A stretch of DNA of 64,000 bases from Actinobacteria bacterium HGW-Actinobacteria-4 (lineage in GTDB: Bacteria; Actinomycetota; Actinomycetes; Actinomycetales; Demequinaceae), in contig PHEW01000004.1 of assembly GCA_002841315.1 (NCBI GenBank), forward strand, positions 1 to 64,000, in the 5' to 3' direction. This document shows, piece after piece, positions 1-11,519 of this stretch. Each line of letters starts with the position of its first letter. Position 1 is the stretch's first letter. A model generated the notes under the pieces. That model searched no databases, had not been told where the DNA came from, and was given only the letters and a program-made list of their open reading frames with translations. Both the position numbers and the translations under genes were made by a program.

Positions 1-368
<368 letters not shown>

Positions 369-449
369 ACTATCAAGATCAATGTGTGTAATGCGTCCAC
401 TGTGCGGTTCCCGAGATACGGTCGGGTAACCGAAAGTAACTCCATAGAG

Positions 450-567
450 TTTCCGTAGCCATAGCAAGAGGGAAACGCCCGGTCCCATTCCGAACCCGGA
501 AGCTAAGCCTCTTTGCGCCGATGGTACTGCACTGGAGATGGTGTGGGAGAGTAGGTCGCTGCGGGAC
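450..567 (+). rRNA. rrf: 5S ribosomal RNA
   Basis: A complete 5S rRNA of about 117 nt. The internal hallmark GGTCCCATTCCGAACCCGG is at about 480-498. The closing stem pairs TTCCGTAG (451-458) with CTGCGGGA (559-566). It sits about 80 bp after the 23S end, as the last gene of an rRNA operon, and is followed directly by a strong terminator. Confidence 0.96.
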
Positions 568-576
568 ATCTTTCAA

Positions 577-615
577 CGAAGGGCCGCCCAATGATGGGCG
601 GCCCTTCGTCATTTA
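577..615 (+). terminator. Intrinsic terminator of the rRNA operon
   Basis: A perfect 14-bp inverted repeat, arm CGAAGGGCCGCCCA at 577-590 and its complement at 595-608, has a 4-nt ATGA loop and is followed by TCATTT. It lies 10 bp after 5S rRNA and before the next gene, so it most likely ends the rRNA transcript. Confidence 0.9.
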
Positions 616-681
616 TGTCACGTGAGTCACTGCCGCGAACGCGCACCCGCGGTTCGCAAGCTATGGAAGGATCGGAGCATC

Positions 682-1668
682 ATGCCTCCCGAGAACCAAG
701 GTCGCCCCGAGCGACGCGGAGACGGCCCACGCGGCCCCCGCGACGCGCGCTCAGGTGCACGCGCGGGCGGACCACGTCGAGACGGGGAACGCTCAAGTCG
801 TGGAGACAAGCCTGCTGGTGGCGGGTACAAGGGCCGTCCAGAGAATGCTCGCGGCGGCGACCGTGCGGACAGGCCCGTTAAGCGCGAAGGCAACACGCCT
901 GGGCGTGTTGGTCCTGAACTCGAAGTGCCGGACATCCCCGATGAAGTCACTTTTGACCAACTGGACCAAACCGCTCGCGCACGCCTACGTACACTCAGCA
1001 AGGACAATGCTGAAGACGTGGGCCGGCACCTTGTGATGGCAGGCAAGCTCCTGGATATTGATCCCGAGCGCGCCTACAAGCACGCCCAAGTGGCATCCGC
1101 ACGCGGCGGCCGCGTCGACATTGTTCGCGAGGCTGCAGCGCTCACGGCATATGCGACCGGGCGCTTCGCGGAGGCGCTCAAGGAGTTCCGTACCGTACGT
1201 CGCCTGAGCGGATCAGGCGAGCACCTGCCGCTCATGGCCGACTGCGAGCGCGGCCTGGGCCGTCCCGAACGTGCCATCGCCTTGTCACAAGAGAGCGACG
1301 CCGCTTCCCTCGATCCTGCGGTACAAGCCGAACTACAGATCGTTGTTGCAGGCGCCCGCATGGACATGAAGGATCCCGAGGCTGCATTGCTGGTGCTGTC
1401 AAGGGTCCGGTCCAAAGACCCGACGGTTGTCGCGCGCGTCGAAGAGGCGAAGGTCGACGTCCTGTTGGCACTTGGACGTGACGCCGAGGCCAACGACATT
1501 CACAGCGCCCTGTCCCCGGCGGAGCCCGATGACGAAGAGACGTGGGCAGACGAGGTGTGGCTGTACGACACCGAAGAGTTGCCGCCACCTGCTGCCTCGC
1601 AGCCCGCGTCCACCGTGCAAGCCGATGATGACCCGATGGTAGACGAAGGTGAGTCCACACAACAATGA
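682..1668 (+). CDS. Hypothetical protein with TPR-like helical region
   Basis: A protein of 328 aa. The first 80 or so residues are rich in Arg, Gly, Pro and Asp and look disordered and basic. Residues from about 90 to 280 form Ala/Leu-rich helical pairs resembling tetratricopeptide repeats, and the tail is acidic. I chose the ATG at 682 because an in-frame ATG at 622 lies only 14 bases after the rRNA terminator hairpin, whereas 682 has GGAAGG and GGAG upstream. The stop overlaps the next start (ATGA at 1665), so it is cotranslated with the HAD phosphatase. Proteins of this shape occur at this place in other actinobacteria; a scaffold or RNA-binding role is only a guess. Confidence 0.75.
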   Translation: MPPENQGRPERRGDGPRGPRDARSGARAGGPRRDGERSSRGDKPAGGGYKGRPENARGGDRADRPVKREGNTPGRVGPELEVPDIPDEVTFDQLDQTARARLRTLSKDNAEDVGRHLVMAGKLLDIDPERAYKHAQVASARGGRVDIVREAAALTAYATGRFAEALKEFRTVRRLSGSGEHLPLMADCERGLGRPERAIALSQESDAASLDPAVQAELQIVVAGARMDMKDPEAALLVLSRVRSKDPTVVARVEEAKVDVLLALGRDAEANDIHSALSPAEPDDEETWADEVWLYDTEELPPPAASQPASTVQADDDPMVDEGESTQQ

Positions 1669-2678
1669 CCACAAGCATGCTGCTGGGATGCGATAGCCCA
1701 CTCTTCGAAGCGTTCGATGCCGCGCTGGTCGACCTTGACGGGGTCACCTACCGAGGACCTCATGCCATAGCGAGCGCACCGCCAGCTCTTGCCGACGCAC
1801 GCGCGCACGGCATGAAGATCATCTATGTCACCAACAACGCTAGTCGCGAGCCCGAGACCGTCGCTCAACACCTCAGCCAACTCGACATTCCGACCACGGC
1901 GGACGAGGTCCTCACCGCAGCCCAGGCCGCCGCTGCACTCCTGTCTGACCACGTCCCGCCGGGTGCCACGGTGCTCATTGTGGGCGGAGCCGGGCTCCAC
2001 ACGGCGGTGCGAGACGCAGGCTATACCGTTGTCGCCTCCGCCGCAGACAAGCCTGATGCCGTAGTGCAGGGCTTCGCGCCAGAGGTGGGATGGAAGGACC
2101 TCGCGCAAGCAACGTATGCGGTCAAAGCGGGCGCCGCGTATGTCGCTTCCAACCTAGACCTCACGCTTCCCACGGAACACGGCATGGCTCCCGGCAATGG
2201 GTCCCTTGTTGGCGTCGTCACTACGGCTACTGGCGTCACTCCGTTCAGCGCAGGAAAGCCTCAACCCACCATGTTTCACTTGGCGGCTCAACGCCTAGGG
2301 GCAAGACGACCACTCGCGATTGGCGACCGCCTCGATACTGACCTTCAGGGAGCACGTTCAGCTGGCTACCCTGGGTTGATGGTGCTCACCGGTGTCAACA
2401 ATGCCAGGGACGCGCTCCTTGCCCCGCCCCACCAGCGCCCTAGCTTCATTGGCGAAGACTTGGCGTGCTTGGCGGAGTCTCACCCCACTCCCGTCTTTGA
2501 CGGCTCTCGGTGGCACGTGGGCGACGCACAATCATGGGTAGCGGACGGTCAAGTAGACATTGCGGGCGGCACGCCCATCAATCGGGTTCGAGCGGCCTGC
2601 GCCGCGGCCTGGGCGGCGGCGGACGCCGGGCAGACGATCGGTGTTGAGCGCCTACCCGATTTGGGGGTAGCCTCGTAA
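1665..2678 (+). CDS. HAD-IIA family sugar/nucleotide phosphatase (NagD/PGP-like)
   Basis: A cytosolic HAD-superfamily hydrolase of 337 aa. Motif I is LVDLDGVTYRGP near residue 22, with the nucleophilic and acid-base Asp pair. Motif II is VTNNASREP near residue 56, and motif IV is AIGDRLDTDLQGA near residue 220. The large cap between motifs II and III marks subclass IIA, the NagD/pyridoxal-phosphatase/phosphoglycolate-phosphatase group. About 90 extra C-terminal residues follow the HAD core and have no recognisable motif. It overlaps the upstream gene by 4 nt and precedes a small conserved-context gene and tlyA. Substrate is not predictable from sequence. Confidence 0.88.
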   Translation: MTTSMLLGCDSPLFEAFDAALVDLDGVTYRGPHAIASAPPALADARAHGMKIIYVTNNASREPETVAQHLSQLDIPTTADEVLTAAQAAAALLSDHVPPGATVLIVGGAGLHTAVRDAGYTVVASAADKPDAVVQGFAPEVGWKDLAQATYAVKAGAAYVASNLDLTLPTEHGMAPGNGSLVGVVTTATGVTPFSAGKPQPTMFHLAAQRLGARRPLAIGDRLDTDLQGARSAGYPGLMVLTGVNNARDALLAPPHQRPSFIGEDLACLAESHPTPVFDGSRWHVGDAQSWVADGQVDIAGGTPINRVRAACAAAWAAADAGQTIGVERLPDLGVAS

Positions 2679-2679
2679 T

Positions 2680-2850
2680 ATGGCAGACATCGAGAAGGCC
2701 CGGCACCACATGGGCGAACTGAAGTACCCCGAGAACGTGCAAGAAGCACTCGCGGCGGTCACTGAGTTGCCTGAGGACCCTGAAGAACAAGCTGAGTTCT
2801 TCGACAAGATCCAGGAATCGCTCGCAACGCGCTTGCGCGACGACTCTTAG
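2680..2850 (+). CDS. Small hypothetical protein (56 aa) between HAD phosphatase and tlyA
   Basis: A 56-aa ORF starts with ATG one base after the HAD stop and ends 6 bp before tlyA, so it fills the gap exactly and is likely cotranslated. The product is acidic and predicted helical, containing KARHHMGELKYPENVQEALA and a run of Glu/Asp. There is no signal peptide or transmembrane segment. Similar small proteins are found between the phosphatase and tlyA in other actinobacteria as I recall, but no function is known to me. Confidence 0.7.
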   Translation: MADIEKARHHMGELKYPENVQEALAAVTELPEDPEEQAEFFDKIQESLATRLRDDS

Positions 2851-2856
2851 CCGCCA

Positions 2857-3690
2857 ATGCGGCTTGACCGCGCGGTCCTCGCGCGGGGACTGGCGCGCTC
2901 TCGTACCCATGCCCAATCACTGATCGCGGCGGGGGCTATCGCCGTTGACGGCATGCCGATGACACGCGCTGCTCTGCCTGTAGGTGAGGACGCAGAGATT
3001 ACGGTGGTTGGCGCCCCCGACGCCTACGTATCCCGTGCGGCACACAAGTTGCTCGGGGCACTCGACGCGTGCGAGCCGCTTGGCCTCACCGTCCACGGCC
3101 GTACCGCACTCGACGCAGGTGCCTCGACCGGAGGCTTCACCCAGGTCCTGCTCGAGCGCGGAGTTTCAAGTGTCATTGCACTTGACGTTGGCCACAGCCA
3201 ACTCGATCCACGTCTTCGCGGCGACTCCAGGGTGACCGTCGTGGAAGGCACCAATGTGCGTGACCTCACGCGAGCATCGGCCGGAAGCGGCGTTGATCTC
3301 GTGGTCGCCGACCTCTCGTTTATCTCGTTGACGCTCGTGGTCGCACCCCTTGTCGCCTTCGCGCGGGACGGCGCTGATCTGGTCCTCATGGTCAAGCCGC
3401 AGTTCGAGGTGGGACGCGAGAGGCTGCGGAAGACTGGAGTGGTGACAGACCGTTCGCAACGCGCGGCTGCAGTGCACGCGGTGGTCTCGAGCATGCGTGA
3501 TGTGGGGCTGGCCATCCACGCGGTCGTGCGGAGCCCACTGCCTGGACCGAACGGCAATGTGGAATTCTTCGTGTGGGGCTCCTCGGCATGGCAGGCTAGG
3601 ACACAGGTGGCGCCGTCAGACGTGCCGCCTATGCTCGATGACGAGCAGGTAGCCGCGGCTATTGCTCACCAAGTAGAAGGGCTGGAATGA
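2857..3690 (+). CDS. tlyA: TlyA family 16S/23S rRNA (cytidine-2'-O)-methyltransferase
   Basis: A 277-aa protein with an N-terminal S4 RNA-binding domain (about residues 1-60, RLDRAVLARGLARSRTHAQ). It is followed by a FtsJ-like SAM-dependent methyltransferase domain: SAM-binding ALDAGASTGGFTQVLLERG at about 86-104, and the catalytic-lysine strand VMVKPQFEVG at about 178. In mycobacteria TlyA methylates C1409 of 16S and C1920 of 23S rRNA and sets capreomycin sensitivity. It overlaps nadK by 4 nt (ATGA). The order tlyA-nadK-recN is that of Mycobacterium Rv1694-Rv1696, which supports orthology. Confidence 0.95.
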   Translation: MRLDRAVLARGLARSRTHAQSLIAAGAIAVDGMPMTRAALPVGEDAEITVVGAPDAYVSRAAHKLLGALDACEPLGLTVHGRTALDAGASTGGFTQVLLERGVSSVIALDVGHSQLDPRLRGDSRVTVVEGTNVRDLTRASAGSGVDLVVADLSFISLTLVVAPLVAFARDGADLVLMVKPQFEVGRERLRKTGVVTDRSQRAAAVHAVVSSMRDVGLAIHAVVRSPLPGPNGNVEFFVWGSSAWQARTQVAPSDVPPMLDDEQVAAAIAHQVEGLE

Positions 3691-4586
3691 CGCGCCGCAT
3701 CCTCATCCTGACAAACCCTCACCGCCCCGAGACCGAAGAGGCGGGCAGGGTAGCTGCGCGCGCGCTGAGCGACGCTGGCGTGGAGCCATGCTTCGAGTAT
3801 GAGCAGGGGGTCAGCGAGCCGATCGAAGCCGCTATTGTGCTCGGCGGCGACGGCACCATGCTGCACGCAGCGCACGTCACACATGGCAGCGGAATCCCAC
3901 TTCTGGGCGTCAACCTGGGCCGAGTGGGCTTCCTCGCCGAACTGGAACGTGACGACGTTGCACATGCGGTGAGTCGCCTTGTTGGCGGCGACTACGCGAT
4001 TGAGGAGCGCGGCACACTTGAAGTGAAGGTGATGCACCCGGACGGCTCGCGAGACGAGGGATGGGCGCTTAACGAAGCCACGCTCGAGCGCGCTAACCTG
4101 CGCCGCACGCTCGAAGTCGCCGTGGAGGTTGATGGAAGGCCGTTGTCGTCCTTTGGTTGCGATGGCGTGATTGTCGCGACAGCAACAGGCTCCACCGCGC
4201 ATGCCTTCAGCGCGGGCGGGCCCGTGATGTGGCCCAACGTCGACGGTTTGCTGTTCGTGCCGCTCGCCGCGCACGCGCTGTTCTCGCGGCCGCTCGTGAT
4301 CGGTCCCAGTTCCTACTTCGCTGTCGAGGTGAACGAGCACTCAGAGTCCCACGCACTACTGGTCCTCGATGGGTCCCGCGGCATTGACGTCGAGGTTGGC
4401 GGTCGGGTCGAAGTTCGCAAGTCCACGCAGACCGTCAGACTGGCCCGCTTGAACGACGCCCCCTTTACTGAGCGCCTAGTGCAGAAGTTCTCGCTGCCGA
4501 CAGACGGCTGGCGCGGAGAGCGCGGGCGTCGCGCGCGTGCTGGCGGGCCCGCCCTCGCGACAGATGCACCTGACGAGGACGGCTGA
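3687..4586 (+). CDS. nadK: NAD kinase
   Basis: ATP/polyphosphate-NAD kinase of 299 aa, making NADP from NAD in the cytosol. The signature LGGDGTMLHAA is at about residues 52-62, LGVNLGRVGFLAEL at about 74-87, and the second conserved block DGVIVATATGSTAHAFSAGGP at about 154-174. Length is normal for the family. The start overlaps the tlyA stop (ATGA at 3687). The last 30 residues (basic, Ala/Gly-rich) are poorly conserved in the family and may extend beyond the folded domain. Confidence 0.96.
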   Translation: MTRRILILTNPHRPETEEAGRVAARALSDAGVEPCFEYEQGVSEPIEAAIVLGGDGTMLHAAHVTHGSGIPLLGVNLGRVGFLAELERDDVAHAVSRLVGGDYAIEERGTLEVKVMHPDGSRDEGWALNEATLERANLRRTLEVAVEVDGRPLSSFGCDGVIVATATGSTAHAFSAGGPVMWPNVDGLLFVPLAAHALFSRPLVIGPSSYFAVEVNEHSESHALLVLDGSRGIDVEVGGRVEVRKSTQTVRLARLNDAPFTERLVQKFSLPTDGWRGERGRRARAGGPALATDAPDEDG

Positions 4587-4587
4587 C

Positions 4588-6276
4588 GTGCTCCACGAAC
4601 TCTCCATCGAGAACCTGGGCGTCATTGAGTCTGCGCGGGTGAGCTTTGACCGCGGCCTGACGGTGGTGACCGGCGAGACCGGTGCCGGCAAGACGATGGT
4701 GTTGACGGGTCTAGGGCTCATTCTGGGCGGCAAGTCCACGCCAGCGGCGGTACGAGTGGGAGCGGACGAGGCCTCCGTGGAGGCAGTACTCGACGTCCCT
4801 GTCGACGCCCACGCCACGACAGTGCTTGCCGATGCTGGGGTCATGGTTGAGGACGACGGCTCAGTAGTGGTGGCTCGCACGGTGGGTGCGACCACCCGCT
4901 CACGCACCATCGTGGGAGGGCGCACGGTTCCGCAAGCCCTCCTCGCCCAAGTGGCAGATCAGCTGGTCACCGTGCACGGCCAGAGCGACCAGGTTCGCTT
5001 GCGATCTCCCGCACGCCAACGTGACACCCTCGATGCCTACGCGGGGGCTAACCATGCTTTGGTTGTCGCAAACTACCGTGAAGCGTGGGGCGCGTGGGGC
5101 GAAGCCCGCGCTGCGCTCGAGGCCATGGAGGCAGGCGCAGAGTCTCAGCGCTCCGAGATGGTGAGACTTCGTGATGACCTCGCCGCAATCGATGATGTTG
5201 ATCCGCAGCCAGGGGAGGACGCCGCGCTGGCAGCCGAGGCACAGGTGTTGGAGAACTCCGAGGCGGTGCGGATGGGCGTTGCTGGCGCTCAGATCGCGCT
5301 CAATAGCGACGCCGATGCCTCGGTGGTGGCTGCCGTTGAGGCCGCGCGGCGATCGCTCGCCGATGCCGCGCACCACGACAGGTCATTGGCGCCTCTGGAA
5401 GAACGCCTTGCCGAGATCTCCTACGCTGCGAGCGACGTAGCGAGTGAACTCGCCAGTTACCTGGACAACATCAGCGCCGATGCCGCGCGCCTGGACGAGG
5501 TCCACCGCCGCCGCAGCGACATTGCGACCTTGCTCCGTCGCCTCGGAATGGACTTGCCGAGCGCCCTAGACTTCAGGGCGCGCGCCCGGGAGAAGGTTGC
5601 CGAGGACGATGCCTGGGACGAGCGCCTGCACGCCCGTAGGGAGGCCGAGTCCCGCTCGCACAGCGAGGTGCTTGAGCTCGCGCGGCAGGTGTCTGCAGGC
5701 AGGCGCGAAGCGGCGACCAAGCTCGCGTCGGCGGTCAACAACGAACTCGCTCAACTCGCGATGGCGGATGCACGCTTCGCCATCAGTGTTGATGACACCG
5801 ACGTGGGGCCCTCCGGCGCAGACGTTGTCACCATGAACCTTTCAGCGCACCCTGGTGCCCCTCCGCGACCCGTCGCAGAGGCGGCATCCGGCGGTGAACT
5901 CTCCCGCATCATGCTCGCCGTGGAGGTCTCGCTCGCGCATGCAGGAACGGCACCAGGTCACACCTTTGTCTTCGATGAGGTCGATGCTGGGGTAGGAGGA
6001 AAGGCCGCGGTAGCCGTGGGCAATCGGCTCGCTGAACTCGCGAGGACCCATCAGGTTCTGGTGGTGACTCACCTCGCTCAGGTAGCGGCATTCGCCGATC
6101 ACCACGTAGTGGTGGCGAAGGCAACCGATGGCGCGGTCACCCGTGCGCACGTTCACGAGGTGGCGGGCGAGGACCGCGTTCAGGAGATCGCCCGGCTGTT
6201 GTCGGGGCAAGAAGACTCAACCACGGCACGCGCGCACGCGCTTGAGTTGCTGGAGGCCTCATCCGTGGCACGATGA
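4588..6276 (+). CDS. recN: DNA repair protein RecN
   Basis: SMC-like ATPase for double-strand break repair, 562 aa. Walker A TGETGAGKT is near residue 30; two coiled-coil arms fill the middle; the C-terminal half carries the ABC signature ASGGELSRIML, Walker B TFVFDEVDAGVGG and the H-loop VVTHLAQVAA. I placed the start at GTG 4588, two bases after nadK, because the protein then begins VLHELSIENLGVIE as RecN normally does. In-frame ATGs at 4537 and 4564 would overlap nadK and add unconserved residues. SOS control of recN is common elsewhere, but no LexA box is visible here because the gene sits inside an operon. Confidence 0.94.
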   Translation: MLHELSIENLGVIESARVSFDRGLTVVTGETGAGKTMVLTGLGLILGGKSTPAAVRVGADEASVEAVLDVPVDAHATTVLADAGVMVEDDGSVVVARTVGATTRSRTIVGGRTVPQALLAQVADQLVTVHGQSDQVRLRSPARQRDTLDAYAGANHALVVANYREAWGAWGEARAALEAMEAGAESQRSEMVRLRDDLAAIDDVDPQPGEDAALAAEAQVLENSEAVRMGVAGAQIALNSDADASVVAAVEAARRSLADAAHHDRSLAPLEERLAEISYAASDVASELASYLDNISADAARLDEVHRRRSDIATLLRRLGMDLPSALDFRARAREKVAEDDAWDERLHARREAESRSHSEVLELARQVSAGRREAATKLASAVNNELAQLAMADARFAISVDDTDVGPSGADVVTMNLSAHPGAPPRPVAEAASGGELSRIMLAVEVSLAHAGTAPGHTFVFDEVDAGVGGKAAVAVGNRLAELARTHQVLVVTHLAQVAAFADHHVVVAKATDGAVTRAHVHEVAGEDRVQEIARLLSGQEDSTTARAHALELLEASSVAR

Positions 6277-6280
6277 CCAG

Positions 6281-7441
6281 ATGGGCAGATTCCGACGCAC
6301 CAAGTCAGTAGAAGCAGGCGACCACGCCATTCGAGGGTCCGTGAAGACGGATCGTGATGTCAGGGCCCTTGCTCGCAAACTGCGGCCCGGGGACATCGCG
6401 GTGGTCGACATCATGGACATCGATCAGCGATCCGCCGAGGCGATTGCGCGTTGCCGTCCGCGTGCGGTGATTAACGCCCAGGTGTCAATCTCGGGCCGTT
6501 ATCCCACCGGCGGACCTCTGGTGTTGGTTGATGCAGGCATTGTCATCGTTGACAACGCCGGAGCCGAAGTCATGACGTGGCGCGACGGTACCGCATTGAC
6601 TATTGACGATGGACTGATCACGCCGCTCGAGGGAGAGCCAGTTCAGGGAACACGGCTCACCCGTGATGTGATCGAGAGCGCGATGGCCAGCGCCGCTGAT
6701 GGCATGCATGTGCAGCTTGCTTCATTTACTGCTAACGCCATGGACGTGGTGGCACACGATGCCGGCGTTCTTCTGGACGGGAAGGACATACCCGAGATAG
6801 GGGTGTCGCTTGCCGACAAGCACGTGGTGGTGGTGGCTCCGGGCTATCGCCATGTGGAACAGCTTGCTGCGATCAAGCGGTATGTGCGCGAGCGCAAGCC
6901 AGTGTTCATCGCCGTGGGAGAGGCCGCCGATGCTGTGGCGGCGAGCACCCGGCGTCCAGCGATCATTGTCGGCAATGTTGAATCGGTGTCGGAGAAGGTG
7001 CTGAGTGCTGCCAAGGCGATTGTGGTTCATGACCCGTCGGCCAAGGAGGCCGGCCTGAACAGGGTCGAGTCGTTGGGGCTCGACCATGCCGGTTCCAAAG
7101 CCACGATCGCGAGTGCCGATCTTGCGGTGCTGATTGCTGCGGCGGGCGGTGCCGCCGTGATCGTCACGGTAGGCATGGACGTGCGGTTGATTGACTTCCT
7201 TGAGCAAGGGCGGTCGGACATGGCCGGCACTTTCTTGGCTCGGCTCCAGGCTGGGCCAGCCATCGTTGATGCCTCGACGCTTGCGCTGGTGTACCGGCAC
7301 CAGTTCTCGTGGTGGAGCCTGAGCGCACTCGTGCTGAGCGGGCTAGCCGCGCTTGCCGTCGCGATCTCAGCGACGCCTGGCGGTCCCCAGTGGTGGCGTA
7401 GCGTGGTCGATACCGTAGCGTCCTGGGTTGGAGTGGCCTGA
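6281..7441 (+). CDS. steA: Putative cytokinetic ring protein SteA
   Basis: A 386-aa protein matching the Rv1697/SteA family by position and layout. It has an N-terminal domain with LRPGDIAVVDIMDIDQRSAEAIA, a central mixed domain (VVVVAPGYRHVEQLAAIKRYV), and one C-terminal transmembrane segment at about 347-368 (SALVLSGLAALAVAISA). In Corynebacterium glutamicum SteA and SteB act together to place the division septum. ATG 6281 lies 4 bp after recN; longer readings would run into recN. It shares one base with steB, so the two are likely made in a fixed ratio. Confidence 0.85.
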   Translation: MGRFRRTKSVEAGDHAIRGSVKTDRDVRALARKLRPGDIAVVDIMDIDQRSAEAIARCRPRAVINAQVSISGRYPTGGPLVLVDAGIVIVDNAGAEVMTWRDGTALTIDDGLITPLEGEPVQGTRLTRDVIESAMASAADGMHVQLASFTANAMDVVAHDAGVLLDGKDIPEIGVSLADKHVVVVAPGYRHVEQLAAIKRYVRERKPVFIAVGEAADAVAASTRRPAIIVGNVESVSEKVLSAAKAIVVHDPSAKEAGLNRVESLGLDHAGSKATIASADLAVLIAAAGGAAVIVTVGMDVRLIDFLEQGRSDMAGTFLARLQAGPAIVDASTLALVYRHQFSWWSLSALVLSGLAALAVAISATPGGPQWWRSVVDTVASWVGVA

Positions 7442-8424
7442 TGACTGACTTCCGTTTCCATGTGGTGTCGATCACCGCTATCTTTCTGGCACTGGCGGTG
7501 GGCGTGGTCCTCGGTTCCGGTCCCATGCGGACCGCGTTCGTGGGTGAGCTCGCGCAAGAAGTAGACATTCTCGAGGAGCAGCTTGCGCAGGCGCAGGCAG
7601 ACATTGAGTTTGAGCGCGCCCAAGCGGCCATAGGCGAGCAGTTCGTGGACGAAGCATCCAGTGCGCTGACCGGCGGCACCTTGGACGGCGCGACCGTGGC
7701 GATTGTCGCCATTCTCGACGCGGACCCCGCAGATGTGGAAGCCCAACGGGTGCGACTAGTGCAGGCTGGGGCGACTGTGGCGGCGACAGTAGTCCTAAGC
7801 GAAGGCTGGACTGACCCAGATCAGGGAGCGTTCCGTGCTGCGCTCGCGAGCCAGATCGCTGCGAACGTGGTGGATGTCGATGGGGCGAGTGCTCCAGACC
7901 GACTGCTCGCTCACGCGCTTGCTCAAGCCTTGATGCCAGACCTCGCGCTGGATTCAGAGGTCGAGGACCCCAGCGTCCTCGACCCGGGACTACCTGGCAC
8001 CGAGACTGCGACAGATCGTTCGGCAGTGCTTGTGGACTTGCTGCGCCAGGCGGACTTGCTCGCGGGCACGGTCACCAGCAGCGTCGACGGTGTGGTGTTC
8101 GTGTCTGGCCCTGGACCTTCGGACGACGATAGGCGTGCTCGATTCGCTGACGTGTTCGCCCAGATGTCAGGGGTCATCGAGGAGTATGGCGCGGCAGTGG
8201 TGGTCGCGAGCGGACCTGAGAACGCAGGTGATGTCCCGGAGGCGATCAGAAACTCGGCGAACGTGAGTGCGCGGGTGTCGAGCGTGAGCTTTGGGCTCTC
8301 GACGTATGGCCGATTCTCGGTAGTGCTAGCGCTCGCTGAGCAGTATGCCGGCGGGTATGGGCACTACGGACCGGGCGAACGGCGCGACTTTGTGCCCGAA
8401 CGTGTGGTGACGCAAGAGCCCTAA
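7441..8424 (+). CDS. steB: SteB/MctB family membrane-anchored protein
   Basis: A 327-aa protein of the SteB/MctB (Rv1698) family, named copper transporter in some annotations. An uncleaved N-terminal anchor ([19 protein letters not shown], about residues 9-27) is followed by a short coiled coil (about 33-60) and an extracytoplasmic domain. The partner SteA is encoded directly upstream. In Corynebacterium the pair controls septum site; in Mycobacterium the homologue MctB affects copper level. Both roles are known from relatives and are not shown here. The next gene pyrG has its own promoter. Confidence 0.84.
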   Translation: MTDFRFHVVSITAIFLALAVGVVLGSGPMRTAFVGELAQEVDILEEQLAQAQADIEFERAQAAIGEQFVDEASSALTGGTLDGATVAIVAILDADPADVEAQRVRLVQAGATVAATVVLSEGWTDPDQGAFRAALASQIAANVVDVDGASAPDRLLAHALAQALMPDLALDSEVEDPSVLDPGLPGTETATDRSAVLVDLLRQADLLAGTVTSSVDGVVFVSGPGPSDDDRRARFADVFAQMSGVIEEYGAAVVVASGPENAGDVPEAIRNSANVSARVSSVSFGLSTYGRFSVVLALAEQYAGGYGHYGPGERRDFVPERVVTQEP

Positions 8425-8495
8425 TCGCGGCGAATCGCGGCGTGTTCCGCGTTTGGGGTGCCCAGCGTCGAAGCAGGGTGTTAGGCTCGAACTCC

Positions 8496-10204
<1,709 letters not shown>

Positions 10205-10208
<4 letters not shown>

Positions 10209-10843
10209 CTCACCTCGAGCCGCTGGCGGACGTTTACGCGCCGCGGCCGGTGCTTTCCAGCGAGAAGTCCTTTGGGGGCCGCGTCTGGGACGTGACCACG
10301 GACGTAGTCGACTTGGGCGACGCTGGCACGGTGACGCGCGACTATGTGGCGCACACCGGCGCGGTTGCGGTCATGGCGATGAACGGCGCTGGCCAGGTCT
10401 ACTTGGTGCGGCAGTACCGCCATCCCGTTCAACGCGAGCTGTGGGAGCCCCCTGCGGGCTTACTCGATGAGCCGGGGGAGTCGCCCCTCGATGCGGCCAA
10501 ACGGGAGTTGTGGGAAGAGGCCGATCTGGTGGCAGACACCTGGAACGTACTCATTGACTTCGCGACCTCGCCAGGCGGGAACTCGGAGGGTATCCGTATC
10601 TACCTGGCGCGCGATGTGAGCGACGCACCTGATGACGGCCGCCACGTGCGTGAGGCCGAAGAGCAGGACATGCCGGGGGAGTGGGTCGAACTTGACGCGA
10701 TCCTTGCTGCGGCGCACGAAGGACGCATCTGGGGTCCGACGACCATCGTTGGCGCCTTCGCCTTGGATGCCGCGCGGCGCTCCGGCTGGGCGTTGGTACG
10801 CCCAGCCGAAGCGCCTTGGCATTACACCCCTGGTCGCGGTTAG
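10205..10843 (+). CDS. NUDIX hydrolase, ADP-ribose pyrophosphatase-like
   Basis: A 212-aa protein with the Nudix box [20 protein letters not shown] extended by EADL (about residues 86-109), a good match to GX5EX7REUXEEXGU except that the usual Gly after EE is Ala. The preceding block [21 protein letters not shown] is typical of ADP-ribose pyrophosphatases (NudF/Rv1700 group). GTG start overlaps the pyrG stop (GTGA). In mycobacteria xerD follows this gene, but here the next gene lies on the other strand, so the operon ends here. Confidence 0.9.
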
Positions 10844-11454
10844 TAGATCCCGACAATCGTCCCGGTGCCAATGATGTGGCCCGCGGATTCCTTCAGCACA
10901 TGCCCCATGCTGGGTCGCTGATCAAACGTCAGCACGGTGTCGAGCGCCCACACGGAGTACTCATAGTGGTGGCCAGGGGACGGGGGACAGGGGCCCATGT
11001 AGCCGCCTCCACCCGACGTGTTGAGCCCGGAGTCGCCGGGGAGTTCCCGGGAGCTTCCCGCTTCGATGCTGGTTGTATCGGCTGGCAGGTTCGCGTGCAC
11101 CCAATGCACGTAGCCGCCCGCGTCGGGGTCCACCACGACGATCACGAAGGACTGCGTGCCATCAGGCACGCCTGTCCAGTTGAGGCTTGGGTTCAGGTTC
11201 TCGTTGCCTTCGCCGCAGGATGCGAACGCCGCGGCCAAGGGCCCACCGTCAACAAAGTCATCGCTGGTGACCGTCATCGCCAGTGGCACGGGGACGGGGC
11301 TTGGCGTCATAGGAGCGGCCGACGGCGCCTCGAGCGGTGTTGGCGAGGTCGTGGGCGTCGCGGCTGCGCAACCGGCGAGCCCCACGACAGTTCCAATGGC
11401 GAGCGTGGCGATGCGCATGCGGCGCAACGCGGACTGAGGTGGTGACGGGTACAT
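10840..11454 (-). CDS. YbhB/YbcL-type PEBP family lipoprotein
   Basis: A 204-aa secreted lipoprotein. The signal peptide RRMRIATLAIGTVVGLAGC carries a lipobox LAGC with Cys at about residue 29, followed by a Pro/Thr/Ser-rich linker to about residue 58. The rest is a phosphatidylethanolamine-binding (Raf-kinase-inhibitor-like) fold with FVIVVVDPDAGGYVHWVHANLPAD. ATG 11454 is preceded by GGAGGAAGC, a good ribosome binding site. The ligand of bacterial PEBP proteins is generally unknown. Its stop overlaps the convergent NUDIX gene by 4 bp. Confidence 0.88.
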   Translation of the reverse strand: MYPSPPQSALRRMRIATLAIGTVVGLAGCAAATPTTSPTPLEAPSAAPMTPSPVPVPLAMTVTSDDFVDGGPLAAAFASCGEGNENLNPSLNWTGVPDGTQSFVIVVVDPDAGGYVHWVHANLPADTTSIEAGSSRELPGDSGLNTSGGGGYMGPCPPSPGHHYEYSVWALDTVLTFDQRPSMGHVLKESAGHIIGTGTIVGIY

Positions 11455-11519
11455 GCTTCCTCCAGATGGTTGAGTGGGACATGACCACTGTGGAGGAGTT
11501 CGCCGCGCGGAGTTTGGTC